Shown one piece after another: positions 1 to 6,740 of a stretch of DNA of 6,787 nucleotides. The position numbers were made by a program, and so were the translations under genes. The stretch covers positions 1-6,787 of the forward strand of contig JAKIUH010000250.1 of the NCBI GenBank assembly GCA_021647685.1, written 5' to 3'. The DNA comes from Bacteroidales bacterium. GTDB taxonomy: Bacteria > Bacteroidota > Bacteroidia > Bacteroidales > NBLH01. The notes beneath the pieces are model-generated. The model was not told where the DNA came from, ran no database searches, and saw only the letters and a list, made by a program, of their open reading frames with translations. Position 1 is the stretch's first letter. Every line of letters begins with the position of its first letter.

Positions 1-601
1 AAAAGCAGGTACCTTTGGCGATGCCGCAACATTTAGTTTGTATCCGGGTAAAAACCTTGGTGCCTACGGTGATGCAGGAGCCATTATAACCAATAACGAA
101 GGATTAGACGAAAAATTCAGAATGTTTGCCAATCATGGAGCCCTACAAAAACATCACCACATTATGCCGGGCATCAACAGCCGAATGGATAATTTACAAG
201 CTGCCGTATTGAAAGTAAAATTGCCACACATCCAAAAGTGGAATGAAATGCGGGCAGAAAATGCAGCCTATTACGATAAAATTTTACAAGGAGTAGGTGA
301 TATCATCACTCCGCCAAAACGTAAAAATGTAAAACATGTTTACCATGTTTATTCCATCCGCACCAAAAAGCGCGATGCATTAATGCAATTTTTAAAAGAA
401 AAGCATATAGGGACAGCCGTGCATTATCCTGTGGCATTACCATTTATGAAAGCATATAAAGATTTAAAACATACCGAAGATGATTTTCCTGTAGCAGCAC
501 AATTTCAAAATGAAATTTTATCTTTACCAATGTATCCGGAGTTAACAAAAGAGATGATGGATTATGTAGCGGAAACAATCAAAAGTTTCTTTAAGAATTA
601 G
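1..601 (+). CDS. DegT/DnrJ/EryC1/StrS-family PLP-dependent sugar aminotransferase (3' part, 5' end outside window)
   Basis: The reading frame is open to the left edge (first full codon at base 2), so the gene is partial: 199 residues are visible of a family usually about 360-400 long. There is no reason to start it at the TTG at 38. Visible near the left edge is FSLYPGKNLGAYGDAGA, the family's PLP motif, whose lysine (codon 50-52) is the expected Schiff-base lysine. NHGALQKHHH and NSRMDNLQAAVLKVKL follow, then the C-terminal GTAVHYPVALP segment, all in the usual order. Family members transfer an amino group, normally from glutamate, to a keto sugar nucleotide in the cytoplasm, supplying amino sugars for O-antigen, capsule or glycoprotein glycans. 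The exact sugar cannot be told from this part. By family resemblance it is closest to the EryC1/FdtB-like group. It is probably the last gene of a polysaccharide cluster to the left. The stop is TAG at 599-601, nine bases before a large palindrome. Confidence 0.93.
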   Translation, partial: KAGTFGDAATFSLYPGKNLGAYGDAGAIITNNEGLDEKFRMFANHGALQKHHHIMPGINSRMDNLQAAVLKVKLPHIQKWNEMRAENAAYYDKILQGVGDIITPPKRKNVKHVYHVYSIRTKKRDALMQFLKEKHIGTAVHYPVALPFMKAYKDLKHTEDDFPVAAQFQNEILSLPMYPELTKEMMDYVAETIKSFFKN

Positions 602-610
602 TACTCGTGC

Positions 611-638
611 TCGTCAGACCACTTAAGTGGTCTGACGA
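611..638. repeat. Perfect 28-base palindrome, left REP-like end of the RAYT unit
   Basis: The left arm TCGTCAGACCACTT is followed directly by its exact reverse complement, giving 14 base pairs with no spacer (as a hairpin, the central TTAA would form the loop). The same motif recurs at 1292-1324 with small changes. Just upstream, ACTCGTG precedes the arm, so CTCGT occurs twice in a row (605-609 and 610-614), possibly a small duplication at the element edge. It lies nine bases after the aminotransferase stop and could act as an mRNA 3'-end stabiliser. It lacks a following T-run, so it is not a classical intrinsic terminator. Confidence 0.85.
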
Positions 639-668
639 ATAAGTCTAAATCGAATAACTATATTCAAA

Positions 669-1257
669 TCACCAAATATTTTCAATATTTCCAAAATCAA
701 TGTTTAAATACATTTTTAGGTTTCCTCTTTCAACACCAATATACGCTAATGCCAATTTAATATTACACAAAGTTCCGTTTCGTAAACCTAAAAAGTCAGG
801 AAAAGAAGAATACCGCTAATCTTCAGCTTTTTTTACAAGCTTTGCCTTTACCGGATTGTTTTGAATATAAAAAACATGTTTGCAAATAATCATTCCTAAT
901 TTTCGGATAGGTTGTATATTCCCTTAAATCCTTAATTTTTGTTTTTTGCCGAAATAAAGAGCCGTTTCTATCTTCTTGTTTATTAATTGCACGCGTATAA
1001 GAACTTAAGAGTGTGCCAAACTTTCTTGTCAAAACTTGCATACCTTGTTTATTGGTTTCACAAGATTTTTTTGTAGCAAAAATCATAAAATGAAAATGGT
1101 TAGGCATTAAACAATAAGCTAGTATTTCTGTTATCGGTTTTATCTCATTTCTTACTTTCCTAATGAAAAACAAATAATTCTCATCATTAAAAAATATTTT
1201 TTGAGAATTATTGCCCATATTGTAAATATGATATATATGTCCTTCTTCAAACCACAT
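669..1257 (-). pseudogene. REP-associated tyrosine transposase (RAYT, Y1/IS200-like HUH fold), frameshifted and with a premature stop
   Basis: The intact part (1257 down to about 870) encodes FEEGHIYHIYNMGNN, then AYCLMPNHFHFMIF with the HUH-type HxH pair (His54, His56), then LLSSYTRAINKQ with the expected nucleophile Tyr87, then GSLFRQKTK. The order and spacing match single-domain RAYTs that cleave and join single-stranded REP DNA. The uninterrupted frame stops at 823 after 144 codons, with an unrelated tail. In a neighbouring frame the family C-terminus continues: YIQNNPVKAKLVKKAED, then TAG at 816-818 where the family normally has Trp, then RYSSFPDFLGLRNGTLCN, ending at TGA 669-671. The frameshift lies near 864-873, just after a T6 run on the coding strand, and looks like a loss of two bases or gain of one. 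Repaired, the product would be about 195 residues. Two independent lesions make decay the best reading. The residue before GNN is Met where relatives often have Arg or Gln. Confidence 0.85.
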
Positions 1258-1291
1258 TTATTAAAATTCATTTCATCAGGTTAATATTCCA

Positions 1292-1324
1292 ACTCGTCCG
1301 ACCACTAAAAGTGGTCAGACGAGT
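1292..1324. repeat. Imperfect palindrome, right REP-like end of the RAYT unit
   Basis: The left arm ACTCGTCCGACCACT (1292-1306), a three-base AAA loop and the right arm AGTGGTCAGACGAGT (1310-1324) form a 15-bp stem with a single C-A mismatch (1299 against 1317). The core is the same as the palindrome at 611-638. It lies 11 bases past the stop of the minus-strand TPR gene, so in that transcript it would form a stable 3' hairpin. No U-tract follows, so termination is only a possibility. Confidence 0.85.
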
Positions 1325-1335
1325 AGTTAACTAAA

Positions 1336-2544
1336 CTATTTACAGTACTTATAAATCAGTCTATCTGCCTTATTACTTCCATATTTTTTTGCCCGTTTCC
1401 AAGCAGAACAAGCTTCATTGGTTTGCTGCAGACGAAAATGAGCCATTCCTTTTTGGTAATAAATTTCAGCATCGCGCGGATAGATATCTAATGCCATAGA
1501 ATAATCTTTTATGGCATAATTATAAGTATGAGTTTGCATATAGGCATCGGCACGCAATTTAAAATAAGCAGTATTTCCGGGATATCTTTCAATGAGTTTT
1601 CCGTAGGTACGAATAGCCGACAAATAATCTTTACCGGCATAGGCTATTTCAGCATAACGCTTCAATGCCTGTTCGTTATCAGGATAATAAAGCAGGTATT
1701 TTTCAATGTCCACATGAGCTTTTTCATAAGCACCAAGAGCAGAATACACTTGTGCACGCTGAAAATAAACCGATAAATCCAAACTGTCTTTTTGCAAAGC
1801 AAAATTATAATCGGTCAAAGCTTTATTGTATTTTTTTAAACGATATTCAATTTCTGCACGAGTTTTAAGATATTTCGCGCTGTTGTTTGATAATTTTACG
1901 GCTTTATCAATATAATTTAGTGCATCTTTATAATTGTTTTGCGAAGTAGCAATTTTTGCTTTCATATAAAGTACTTCGGCTTGTGCATCGTATTTTACGA
2001 TATAGCTATTCAGTTCATTTTCAGCCACTTGATAGTTACCATTATTAAATTGCTCTTGGGCTTCAATAAAGCTTTTTTCTTTTTTTGAATAATGTTTTTC
2101 TGCCCATAAATCTTGCCATTCTTGACTATCGGCAATATAACCAAACTCAGGGTAAGCAATAATTTTATCTGCAGCAATTTTATTTCTTAGCTTTAAATAT
2201 TTATTTAAATAGCTGATTGAGTTAGTTTTATCAGAAATACCGGCATAGGCTCGCGCCAATAACAAATTAAGTTCAGGATATTTTTTTGAATTAAGTGAAG
2301 ATAAATTTTCAATTGCTGATTTATATTGCTTTAAAGCGATATTTATTTTTGCACTTAAAAAAAGTGCATCATCATTTTTGACTAAAGCAGAAAGATATTT
2401 TTGAATTTCGGTACTTGCCAGCTCATAATTTTTATTTTGATAATGAATCTTAGCAAGAAGATACTCATTTTTTTGAGCAAATATATTATTTCCATAAATG
2501 AGCAGGAATATTATCAAGCTATATTTTAGAATTTTTGTTTTCAT
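1336..2544 (-). CDS. Secreted TPR-repeat protein, function unknown
   Basis: The 402-residue product begins with a typical Sec signal peptide: Lys at positions 2, 4 and 7, a hydrophobic stretch at about 9-17, and a probable cut after NNIFA at residue 23. The rest is almost entirely helical tetratricopeptide-like repeats. Weak repeats lie at about 26-120. Better ones are at about 155-185, 188-220, 224-253, 257-287, 291-321, 325-355 and 359-388, several with the characteristic Y-x-x-A and A-x-x-x-Y-P spacing. The end, NEACSAWKRAKKYGS...YKYC, is a pattern common at the C-terminus of Bacteroidota TPR proteins. No catalytic domain and no T9SS sorting domain are seen, so a periplasmic or envelope scaffold role is inferred. 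The minus-strand neighbour upstream ends 191 bases away, so this gene probably has its own promoter. Confidence 0.9.
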   Translation of the reverse strand: MKTKILKYSLIIFLLIYGNNIFAQKNEYLLAKIHYQNKNYELASTEIQKYLSALVKNDDALFLSAKINIALKQYKSAIENLSSLNSKKYPELNLLLARAYAGISDKTNSISYLNKYLKLRNKIAADKIIAYPEFGYIADSQEWQDLWAEKHYSKKEKSFIEAQEQFNNGNYQVAENELNSYIVKYDAQAEVLYMKAKIATSQNNYKDALNYIDKAVKLSNNSAKYLKTRAEIEYRLKKYNKALTDYNFALQKDSLDLSVYFQRAQVYSALGAYEKAHVDIEKYLLYYPDNEQALKRYAEIAYAGKDYLSAIRTYGKLIERYPGNTAYFKLRADAYMQTHTYNYAIKDYSMALDIYPRDAEIYYQKGMAHFRLQQTNEACSAWKRAKKYGSNKADRLIYKYCK

Positions 2545-2561
2545 TTTTTAATATAATAATA

Positions 2562-2569
2562 CAAATTTA
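2562..2569 (-). promoter_or_regulatory. Possible Bacteroidota -7 promoter box for the TPR gene
   Basis: Read on the minus strand these bases are TAAATTTG, an exact match to the TAnnTTTG -7 consensus of Bacteroidota housekeeping promoters, 17 bases before the ATG at 2544. No convincing -33 TTTG box is seen at the usual distance, and the region is very AT-rich, so a chance match is quite possible. Confidence 0.3.
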
Positions 2570-2604
2570 ATAATTTTATCAATATTGCCTGTATTTAGTT
2601 ATTA

Positions 2605-2627
2605 AGCCCGGATAGGATTTTAAATCC
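2605..2627. repeat. Short palindromic extragenic segment (possible dispersed repeat)
   Basis: This is a locally GC-richer stretch in an otherwise AT-rich spacer. It starts AGCCCGGATA and contains GGATTT-T-AAATCC, a perfect 6-bp inverted repeat around one base (2615-2627). Its look recalls intergenic repeats seen in other Bacteroidota genomes, but only one copy is visible here, so repeat status is an inference. Confidence 0.35.
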
Positions 2628-2671
2628 ATGTCAAGGATATAAGCTTATTCAAAGCATCAAAGCTAATATTA

Positions 2672-2715
2672 TGCACACACCTGCGGCAGGGATTGCAGCG
2701 GATAGCCCGTAGCCA
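2672..2715. repeat. GC-rich extragenic segment with hairpin, probable dispersed Bacteroidota repeat; possible 3' hairpin of the T9SS gene
   Basis: CCTGC-G-GCAGG (2680-2690) is a perfect 5-bp inverted repeat, flanked by TGCA on both sides (2672-2675 and 2694-2697) that can extend the stem past an internal loop. It is followed by GGATTGCAGCGGATAGCCCG and GTAGCCACCC. The block is much more GC-rich than its surroundings and, from memory, resembles an extragenic motif that recurs in many Bacteroidota genomes. It lies about 20-60 bases downstream of the T9SS gene stop, so it would be transcribed as that gene's 3' untranslated end. No T-run marks it as an intrinsic terminator. Confidence 0.45.
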
Positions 2716-2735
2716 CCCAAATAATTTGTTAGAAC

Positions 2736-5342
2736 TTATTCTCCTTGTACTTTTGCCGGTTCGGAAAATACATGTATAAATCCGGTAAAATTGCGCACTT
2801 CAACCCCCGAAACACGGTACTCCCACACATCGCAAACATAATAATACACTCCACTGGATACTTTTTTTCCGGTTATCATATCGCGCCCATCCCAATTTAT
2901 TTCAGGGTCATTGGTTTGATAAACCAACACACTCCATCGGTTGTAAATTTTTATATCAATTTTTTCAACTAAAAAATTAGAAATTGGTTTAAAAATATCG
3001 TTAATTCCATCATCATTGGGTGAAAATGTATTGGGCAGCGAATAGTAATCGCAATTATCGGCACAGACTTTATTCGTAAAAGCACTTTCGTTTTGAAACG
3101 AATCAACGGCTGTTACTACGTAACAGGCAGATAGCGGTCCATCGGGATAATGCCAGAATGTGGTGTCATCTACATTCTCAATAGTTGTAAGTAATTCTAA
3201 TGGTGCATCAGAGGTTTTTGCATAATATATATTGTATTTAATGACATCATCGGCACAAGAATGATTTGGATTTGTCCATACCAGTTCATTCCGCAAACTG
3301 TCGCAATTATTCACTACGGTTAATTCCGGTGCACATGCAGGAACTGTATCAACAGGCACTGCACAAGCTTCTTGCGAATAATTAATTAAAGGATGCGGTA
3401 TGGTATCCAAACCGTATTGTCCAATGGTTTTTACCTTGTAACAATAGGTAGTTCCGTTATTTAATCCTCTGTCGATAAATTTGGGGGCATCAACCGTGGT
3501 TAGCGAATCAAATACCTGTGTTGTATTATTTTTCTTGTAGATAACGTACTGATAATTTTCCCAAGGTACATTTTCTTGAATTTCCAATTCAATTTCGTTA
3601 TCGCGCGCATGCAAAACCAAAAATGGTGATGCAGCTTTTTCGGGTATCCCGATAATATTCCATGTGTCATTAACAGCATCATAATTATACAGTCCCATTT
3701 TATAAATCCGTGGCTGCTCCAAAGTATTGTAATTGGTATCAATATAGCTGGTATTATCTAATCCGTACACATAAACGGGATCGGTAAATGCGCTTCCCCA
3801 TAAATCATCGGAACGGTAAATATTGTAACGATATGGTCCGGGATTGGCTACCGAGTCAAAATCAAAAGGTTTTAACCATTGCAAATGTATGGCTCCGTTG
3901 GTTTGATGCGTAGTTGAAACACTTGTTTGCAAAATTATCGGAACACCGGAAGTAAGTTCGGCACAAACTTCTTTTGAAGCATAACTTTCAGCTCCGTCAG
4001 CATAGTAAGCCACAATCATATAACAATAAACATAACCGTGTGTAAGACCTTCACCATTATTATTATCAAGAAAGGATGTATTATCATAACCATCTACGGT
4101 ACCAATTAAGCGATATCCGGTATAATCGGGCACTCCGGTTTCGCATTGTGCCGGTTCAAAATTAACTTTTTCATTTTTTCGATAAATTTTATATCCCACC
4201 ACTTCGGAACATCTACTGGTATCCCATTTTACATAAACCGCACTGTTGGTAGGCTCAAGTTGTACATTTTCGGGTGCGGGACCTACTACGGTAATATCCA
4301 CATTTTCATAATCAAATAAAGATTGATCGGGATTATCATCCGTAGCTTTAAAAATAACCATATAGGGTCTTTTACGAACATGCTCGCAAATGGTTTGCCA
4401 CGAAAAATCTCCTTGCACTATTCCATAACCGCTAACTCCTTCATCAAAAACGGCAGGACTATTTGGTAAAGTATAAACACCGCTTGTTGATGTTAGGGTA
4501 ATTTGCTCTGTGGCAGTATCGCGCGCAGTGATGGTAAACTGCAATAATGAGTCTGCATCTACACAAAAAGGTCCGGCAGGATCAATAACCGGAGGCTTAT
4601 TATCGGTTTCGACCACTTCAATCTGCATATCCCGAATGATGCTTCCTATTTTTACACCGTTGCGCCACTCTTCAATTTCCATAGCAACATTGTATATCCC
4701 CAGATAAACCGGAGCATCCCAAATTAAATCTCCGGTAATGGAATCTACTCTGATACTATGACTTGCTTCGGGTAAACGATAATTTTCAATAGGCTGTGCT
4801 CCATCTCCTAAGCAAACTGCCAACTTGTAGGATAAACTATCGCCATCAGGGTCGTATGCATTGGGATTATGAATAAACACTAAATCTTTTGCTGCTTTAT
4901 CAATAGGTGGATTGAGCATAATGGGTGTATTGTTCTCACCCAAAGTAGGATTTATTTGTAAAATAGTTTTAACGGCAAAACGAACATTTACCGAATTGGG
5001 AATATTCCGAACTCCTTCGTTGCGGTTAGGATCTTCCATACTAATTACATAAGTACCCGGACCTGCGTAAGTATGAATAACCACATATTTATTTCGCTTG
5101 TAATCATCGGGCAAATAGAGTTCTTCAATACGCGGGACTGTTTCCGAAGTTCCATCACCAAAATAGATATCCAACTCAGGGCGGTCGGCAGGTGCTTTGG
5201 TGTAGGTATAAGTAATTAATGTAATACGGTATTTATACAAACCTATTTGCTCATAAGTTATTTCACCTGCCCGGTTATGCGTAGCATAAATATTGACAGA
5301 AAAAATCAGTAGAAATATAGATATAATGTATTTTAGTTTCAT
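2736..5342 (-). CDS. Large secreted T9SS cargo with fibronectin-III-like modules and a gliding-motility-associated (type B) C-terminal sorting domain
   Basis: The product is 868 residues. Residues 1-20 are a signal peptide (hydrophobic core 6-18, probable cut after NIYA). The mature N-terminus THNRAGEITYEQ resembles the TH-x-x-GGEI start of a known group of Bacteroidota surface proteins. Residues 21-245 are beta-rich, with FGDGT at 61-65 and a DPDGDSLSY calcium-binding-like motif at 164-172. About 250-353 is another Ig-like module. Four FN3-like modules follow at about 355-465, 466-575, 576-663 and 671-762, three with a YxIYR/YxIYY/YVIYK strand. Residues 769-858 are the type B sorting domain: LPNTFSPNDDGINDIFKP, then IKIYNRWSVLVY, NWDGRD and SSGVYYY. 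The protein should pass the outer membrane by T9SS and be surface-attached or released. No enzyme domain is seen, so an adhesin or structural role is inferred. Nine extra residues follow the usual end of the sorting domain. It lies 25 bases after the DUF6702 gene. Confidence 0.93.
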   Translation of the reverse strand: MKLKYIISIFLLIFSVNIYATHNRAGEITYEQIGLYKYRITLITYTYTKAPADRPELDIYFGDGTSETVPRIEELYLPDDYKRNKYVVIHTYAGPGTYVISMEDPNRNEGVRNIPNSVNVRFAVKTILQINPTLGENNTPIMLNPPIDKAAKDLVFIHNPNAYDPDGDSLSYKLAVCLGDGAQPIENYRLPEASHSIRVDSITGDLIWDAPVYLGIYNVAMEIEEWRNGVKIGSIIRDMQIEVVETDNKPPVIDPAGPFCVDADSLLQFTITARDTATEQITLTSTSGVYTLPNSPAVFDEGVSGYGIVQGDFSWQTICEHVRKRPYMVIFKATDDNPDQSLFDYENVDITVVGPAPENVQLEPTNSAVYVKWDTSRCSEVVGYKIYRKNEKVNFEPAQCETGVPDYTGYRLIGTVDGYDNTSFLDNNNGEGLTHGYVYCYMIVAYYADGAESYASKEVCAELTSGVPIILQTSVSTTHQTNGAIHLQWLKPFDFDSVANPGPYRYNIYRSDDLWGSAFTDPVYVYGLDNTSYIDTNYNTLEQPRIYKMGLYNYDAVNDTWNIIGIPEKAASPFLVLHARDNEIELEIQENVPWENYQYVIYKKNNTTQVFDSLTTVDAPKFIDRGLNNGTTYCYKVKTIGQYGLDTIPHPLINYSQEACAVPVDTVPACAPELTVVNNCDSLRNELVWTNPNHSCADDVIKYNIYYAKTSDAPLELLTTIENVDDTTFWHYPDGPLSACYVVTAVDSFQNESAFTNKVCADNCDYYSLPNTFSPNDDGINDIFKPISNFLVEKIDIKIYNRWSVLVYQTNDPEINWDGRDMITGKKVSSGVYYYVCDVWEYRVSGVEVRNFTGFIHVFSEPAKVQGE

Positions 5343-5367
5343 TTTGTTATCTTATTTTCAATTACAT

Positions 5368-5901
5368 TTAAAACGATATTTTTTCCATCGTTTCACTGTT
5401 CGTAAACCTTAATGCAATTTGATTATCCAAATAAGTAAAAATTAATAAATTTGTTTGATCACGGTATAAATCAGTCATTAAAGAATTTTTAATTTCAAAA
5501 TTAGCAGATTTTCCGTTATACTTGCAATTATAATACAACCAAATTGCTTTTTCCCTAATCTCTGAATGTGAAAATTTTAATTTATTCCTAGTAATATCCT
5601 TATTGTTTACAAGTATTTTAAAATGCTCCAACAAATATTTACTCACATATTCTTGATAACCGTTTTTCTTTTTTCCGGCTTGCAATTCTAGGTTTACTCC
5701 ATATTTTTGATGCAGTATTTTATCAAAATCATCTACAAAAATTTTAAACAGCATTTTAAATTCCTTTGTTTTTGCATCATATTCCACATTGGTATATGAT
5801 ACATGAACCGGATGAACTACTACTTTTTCTTTTACTTTTCCATTGGCATGAAAAGAAAAAAGAAAAATTGTAAGTATTATTAAAAATAAATTAAAACGCA
5901 T
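5368..5901 (-). CDS. DUF6702-family exported protein
   Basis: The product is 177 residues, close to the family's usual size. It starts with a hydrophobic signal segment (about 4-17) with probable cleavage near FHANG at 17-21, so it is predicted to be periplasmic or membrane-associated. The mature protein opens with HPVHVSYTNVEYDAKTKEF (30-48), then FKIFVDDFDKILHQKYG (52-68). This His-Pro start, a beta-strand, and the F-x-DDF-x-K-x-L pattern are the hallmarks by which I recognise DUF6702. The biochemical function of the family is not known to me. The ATG at 5901 is supported because the signal peptide begins there. The gene is followed 25 bases later by the T9SS cargo gene, suggesting one transcript. 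Upstream, it diverges from the HupE-family gene, a partner that DUF6702 genes often have in Bacteroidota (recollection, not checked). Confidence 0.85.
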   Translation of the reverse strand: MRFNLFLIILTIFLFSFHANGKVKEKVVVHPVHVSYTNVEYDAKTKEFKMLFKIFVDDFDKILHQKYGVNLELQAGKKKNGYQEYVSKYLLEHFKILVNNKDITRNKLKFSHSEIREKAIWLYYNCKYNGKSANFEIKNSLMTDLYRDQTNLLIFTYLDNQIALRFTNSETMEKISF

Positions 5902-6128
5902 AGCATACTTTTTATCTTTATACTAAAGCAAATTTGAGCGACTACAAACTGTATAAGCTATTTCAACAATGTAAAATTATTAAAAATTTTGGCAAGATGT
6001 TGTTAATTTGTGTTAAATAATAGCAAATTTTAAATTATCGGCTCCAATTAGTCAAATTATGTTTTACAACATCAATAATAGTTCCCTCATTTACCTAAAA
6101 ATATTGACTTTTGAAAATAAAAACAACT
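5902..6128. promoter_or_regulatory. Divergent intergenic region between the DUF6702 and HupE-family genes
   Basis: This 227-base, strongly AT-rich spacer must hold the promoters for both directions, since the two genes diverge. A CAAATTTG palindrome at 5929-5936 is one base from the TAnnTTTG -7 box on both strands, and GACTTTTG at 6106-6113 is likewise one mismatch away, 15 bases before the HupE ATG. Neither has a convincing upstream TTTG partner, so no promoter is assigned. No small ORF, riboswitch or RNA gene is recognised here. Confidence 0.4.
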
Positions 6129-6719
6129 ATGTCAATATTTGGAATTTACCTACAACTCGGTTTTGATCACATAATTGATTATCAAGCATTTGACCATATA
6201 CTATTTATCGTAACTTTAACAGCTGTTTACCGTTTCAGTAATTGGAAAAAAGTATTAATTTTAGTAACCGCTTTTACCATAGGACATACAACTACTTTGG
6301 CATTAGCCACCTTAAATATAGTAAATATTGATGCTGCTATTATAGAGTTTTTAATTCCATTAACGATTTTCATCACGGCAATTGGAAATATTGTTACAAA
6401 ATCACAAGATTTTTCTTCTCGCCTGCATCATTTTAAATACCTTACCGCATTATTTTTTGGTTTAATTCATGGCTTGGGTTTTTCTAACTATTTAAAAAGC
6501 TTGCTGGGTATGGAACAAAGCATTGTTAAACCATTATTTGCTTTTAACTTAGGATTGGAATTAGGACAAGTAGTCATCGTATTAATTATATTGGCTTCTG
6601 CATCAGCAGCTTTTCGTTTTCTACATGTAAAAATGCGCGATTGGACTTTGGTGCTTTCCGGCGCAGGGCTTGGCGTATCCATAATGCTGATGATAGAACG
6701 AACACTTGGAATGGTATGA
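6129..6719 (+). CDS. HupE/UreJ-family integral membrane protein
   Basis: With the ATG at 6129 the product has 196 residues. The frame extends in phase to a TTG at 6111, but the added MKIKTT has no family counterpart, and MSIFGIYLQLGFDHI matches the usual start of the family. Visible motifs are GFDHIIDYQAFDHILFIV (11-28), FTIGHTTTL (49-57), FGLIHGLGF (110-118) and FNLGLELGQVV (139-149), with conserved His14, His23, His53, His114 and Glu144. About six hydrophobic segments lie near 20-35, 41-60, 70-88, 104-120, 136-158 and 173-189, so it sits in the inner membrane. HupE/UreJ relatives in other bacteria have been linked to nickel supply for hydrogenase or urease. No hydrogenase or urease gene is in this window, so the metal specificity is open. 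It is divergent from the DUF6702 gene. Confidence 0.9.
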   Translation: MSIFGIYLQLGFDHIIDYQAFDHILFIVTLTAVYRFSNWKKVLILVTAFTIGHTTTLALATLNIVNIDAAIIEFLIPLTIFITAIGNIVTKSQDFSSRLHHFKYLTALFFGLIHGLGFSNYLKSLLGMEQSIVKPLFAFNLGLELGQVVIVLIILASASAAFRFLHVKMRDWTLVLSGAGLGVSIMLMIERTLGMV

Positions 6720-6740
6720 TAGAATAGTTGAGCTGCTTAA

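Larger units (their letters stand above)
611..1324 (-). mobile_element. REP/RAYT-type unit: Y1 transposase pseudogene between two related palindromes
   Basis: A broken REP-associated tyrosine transposase (669-1257) is closely bracketed by two palindromes at 611-638 and 1292-1324. Both share the arm core CGTCnGACCACT and its complement. The distances are tight: about 30 bases from the left palindrome to the end of the transposase frame, and 34 bases from the transposase start to the right palindrome. The unit sits between the converging 3' ends of the aminotransferase and the TPR gene, with 9 and 11 bases separating the palindromes from the host stop codons. Known RAYTs in gammaproteobacteria bind and cleave REP hairpins as single strands and are typically flanked by them. 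That the same relation holds here is inferred from the layout. The limits given are the palindrome ends, because no target-site duplication was seen and none is expected for this class. Confidence 0.65.

Noticed and set aside
38..40. TTG at 38 as the start of the aminotransferase gene
   Set aside because: The frame is open to the left edge and the codons before it (TFGDAATFS) belong to the family's conserved region, so the gene simply begins outside the window.
611..638. Intrinsic terminator for the aminotransferase gene
   Set aside because: The stem is strong but no T-run follows on the plus strand, and the related sequence at 1292-1324 points to a REP-like element instead.
864..873. Programmed frameshift at the T6 run, as in some insertion sequences
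   Set aside because: The downstream frame is interrupted by TAG at 816-818, so frameshifting alone would not give a full-length product, and single-domain RAYTs are not known to me to need it.
823..1257. An intact 144-residue transposase gene
   Set aside because: The last 13 or so residues are off-family, while the neighbouring frame continues the RAYT C-terminus to 669; a frameshift plus a TAG at 816-818 explains this better.
1528..1868. Plus-strand open frames opposite the TPR gene
   Set aside because: They lie wholly inside a convincing minus-strand gene, resemble no family I know and are expected by chance.
3500..3742. Minus-strand open frame of 80 codons within the T9SS gene, and plus-strand frames at 2745-2972 and 4510-4707
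   Set aside because: All lie within the 868-codon gene in other frames, with no recognisable domain or start context.
6111..6128. TTG at 6111 as the HupE-family start
   Set aside because: The ATG at 6129 gives the family-like N-terminus; the six extra residues have no counterpart in the family.
6488..6682. Minus-strand open frame opposite the HupE-family gene
   Set aside because: It is an antisense shadow of the conserved membrane protein, with a low-complexity product.
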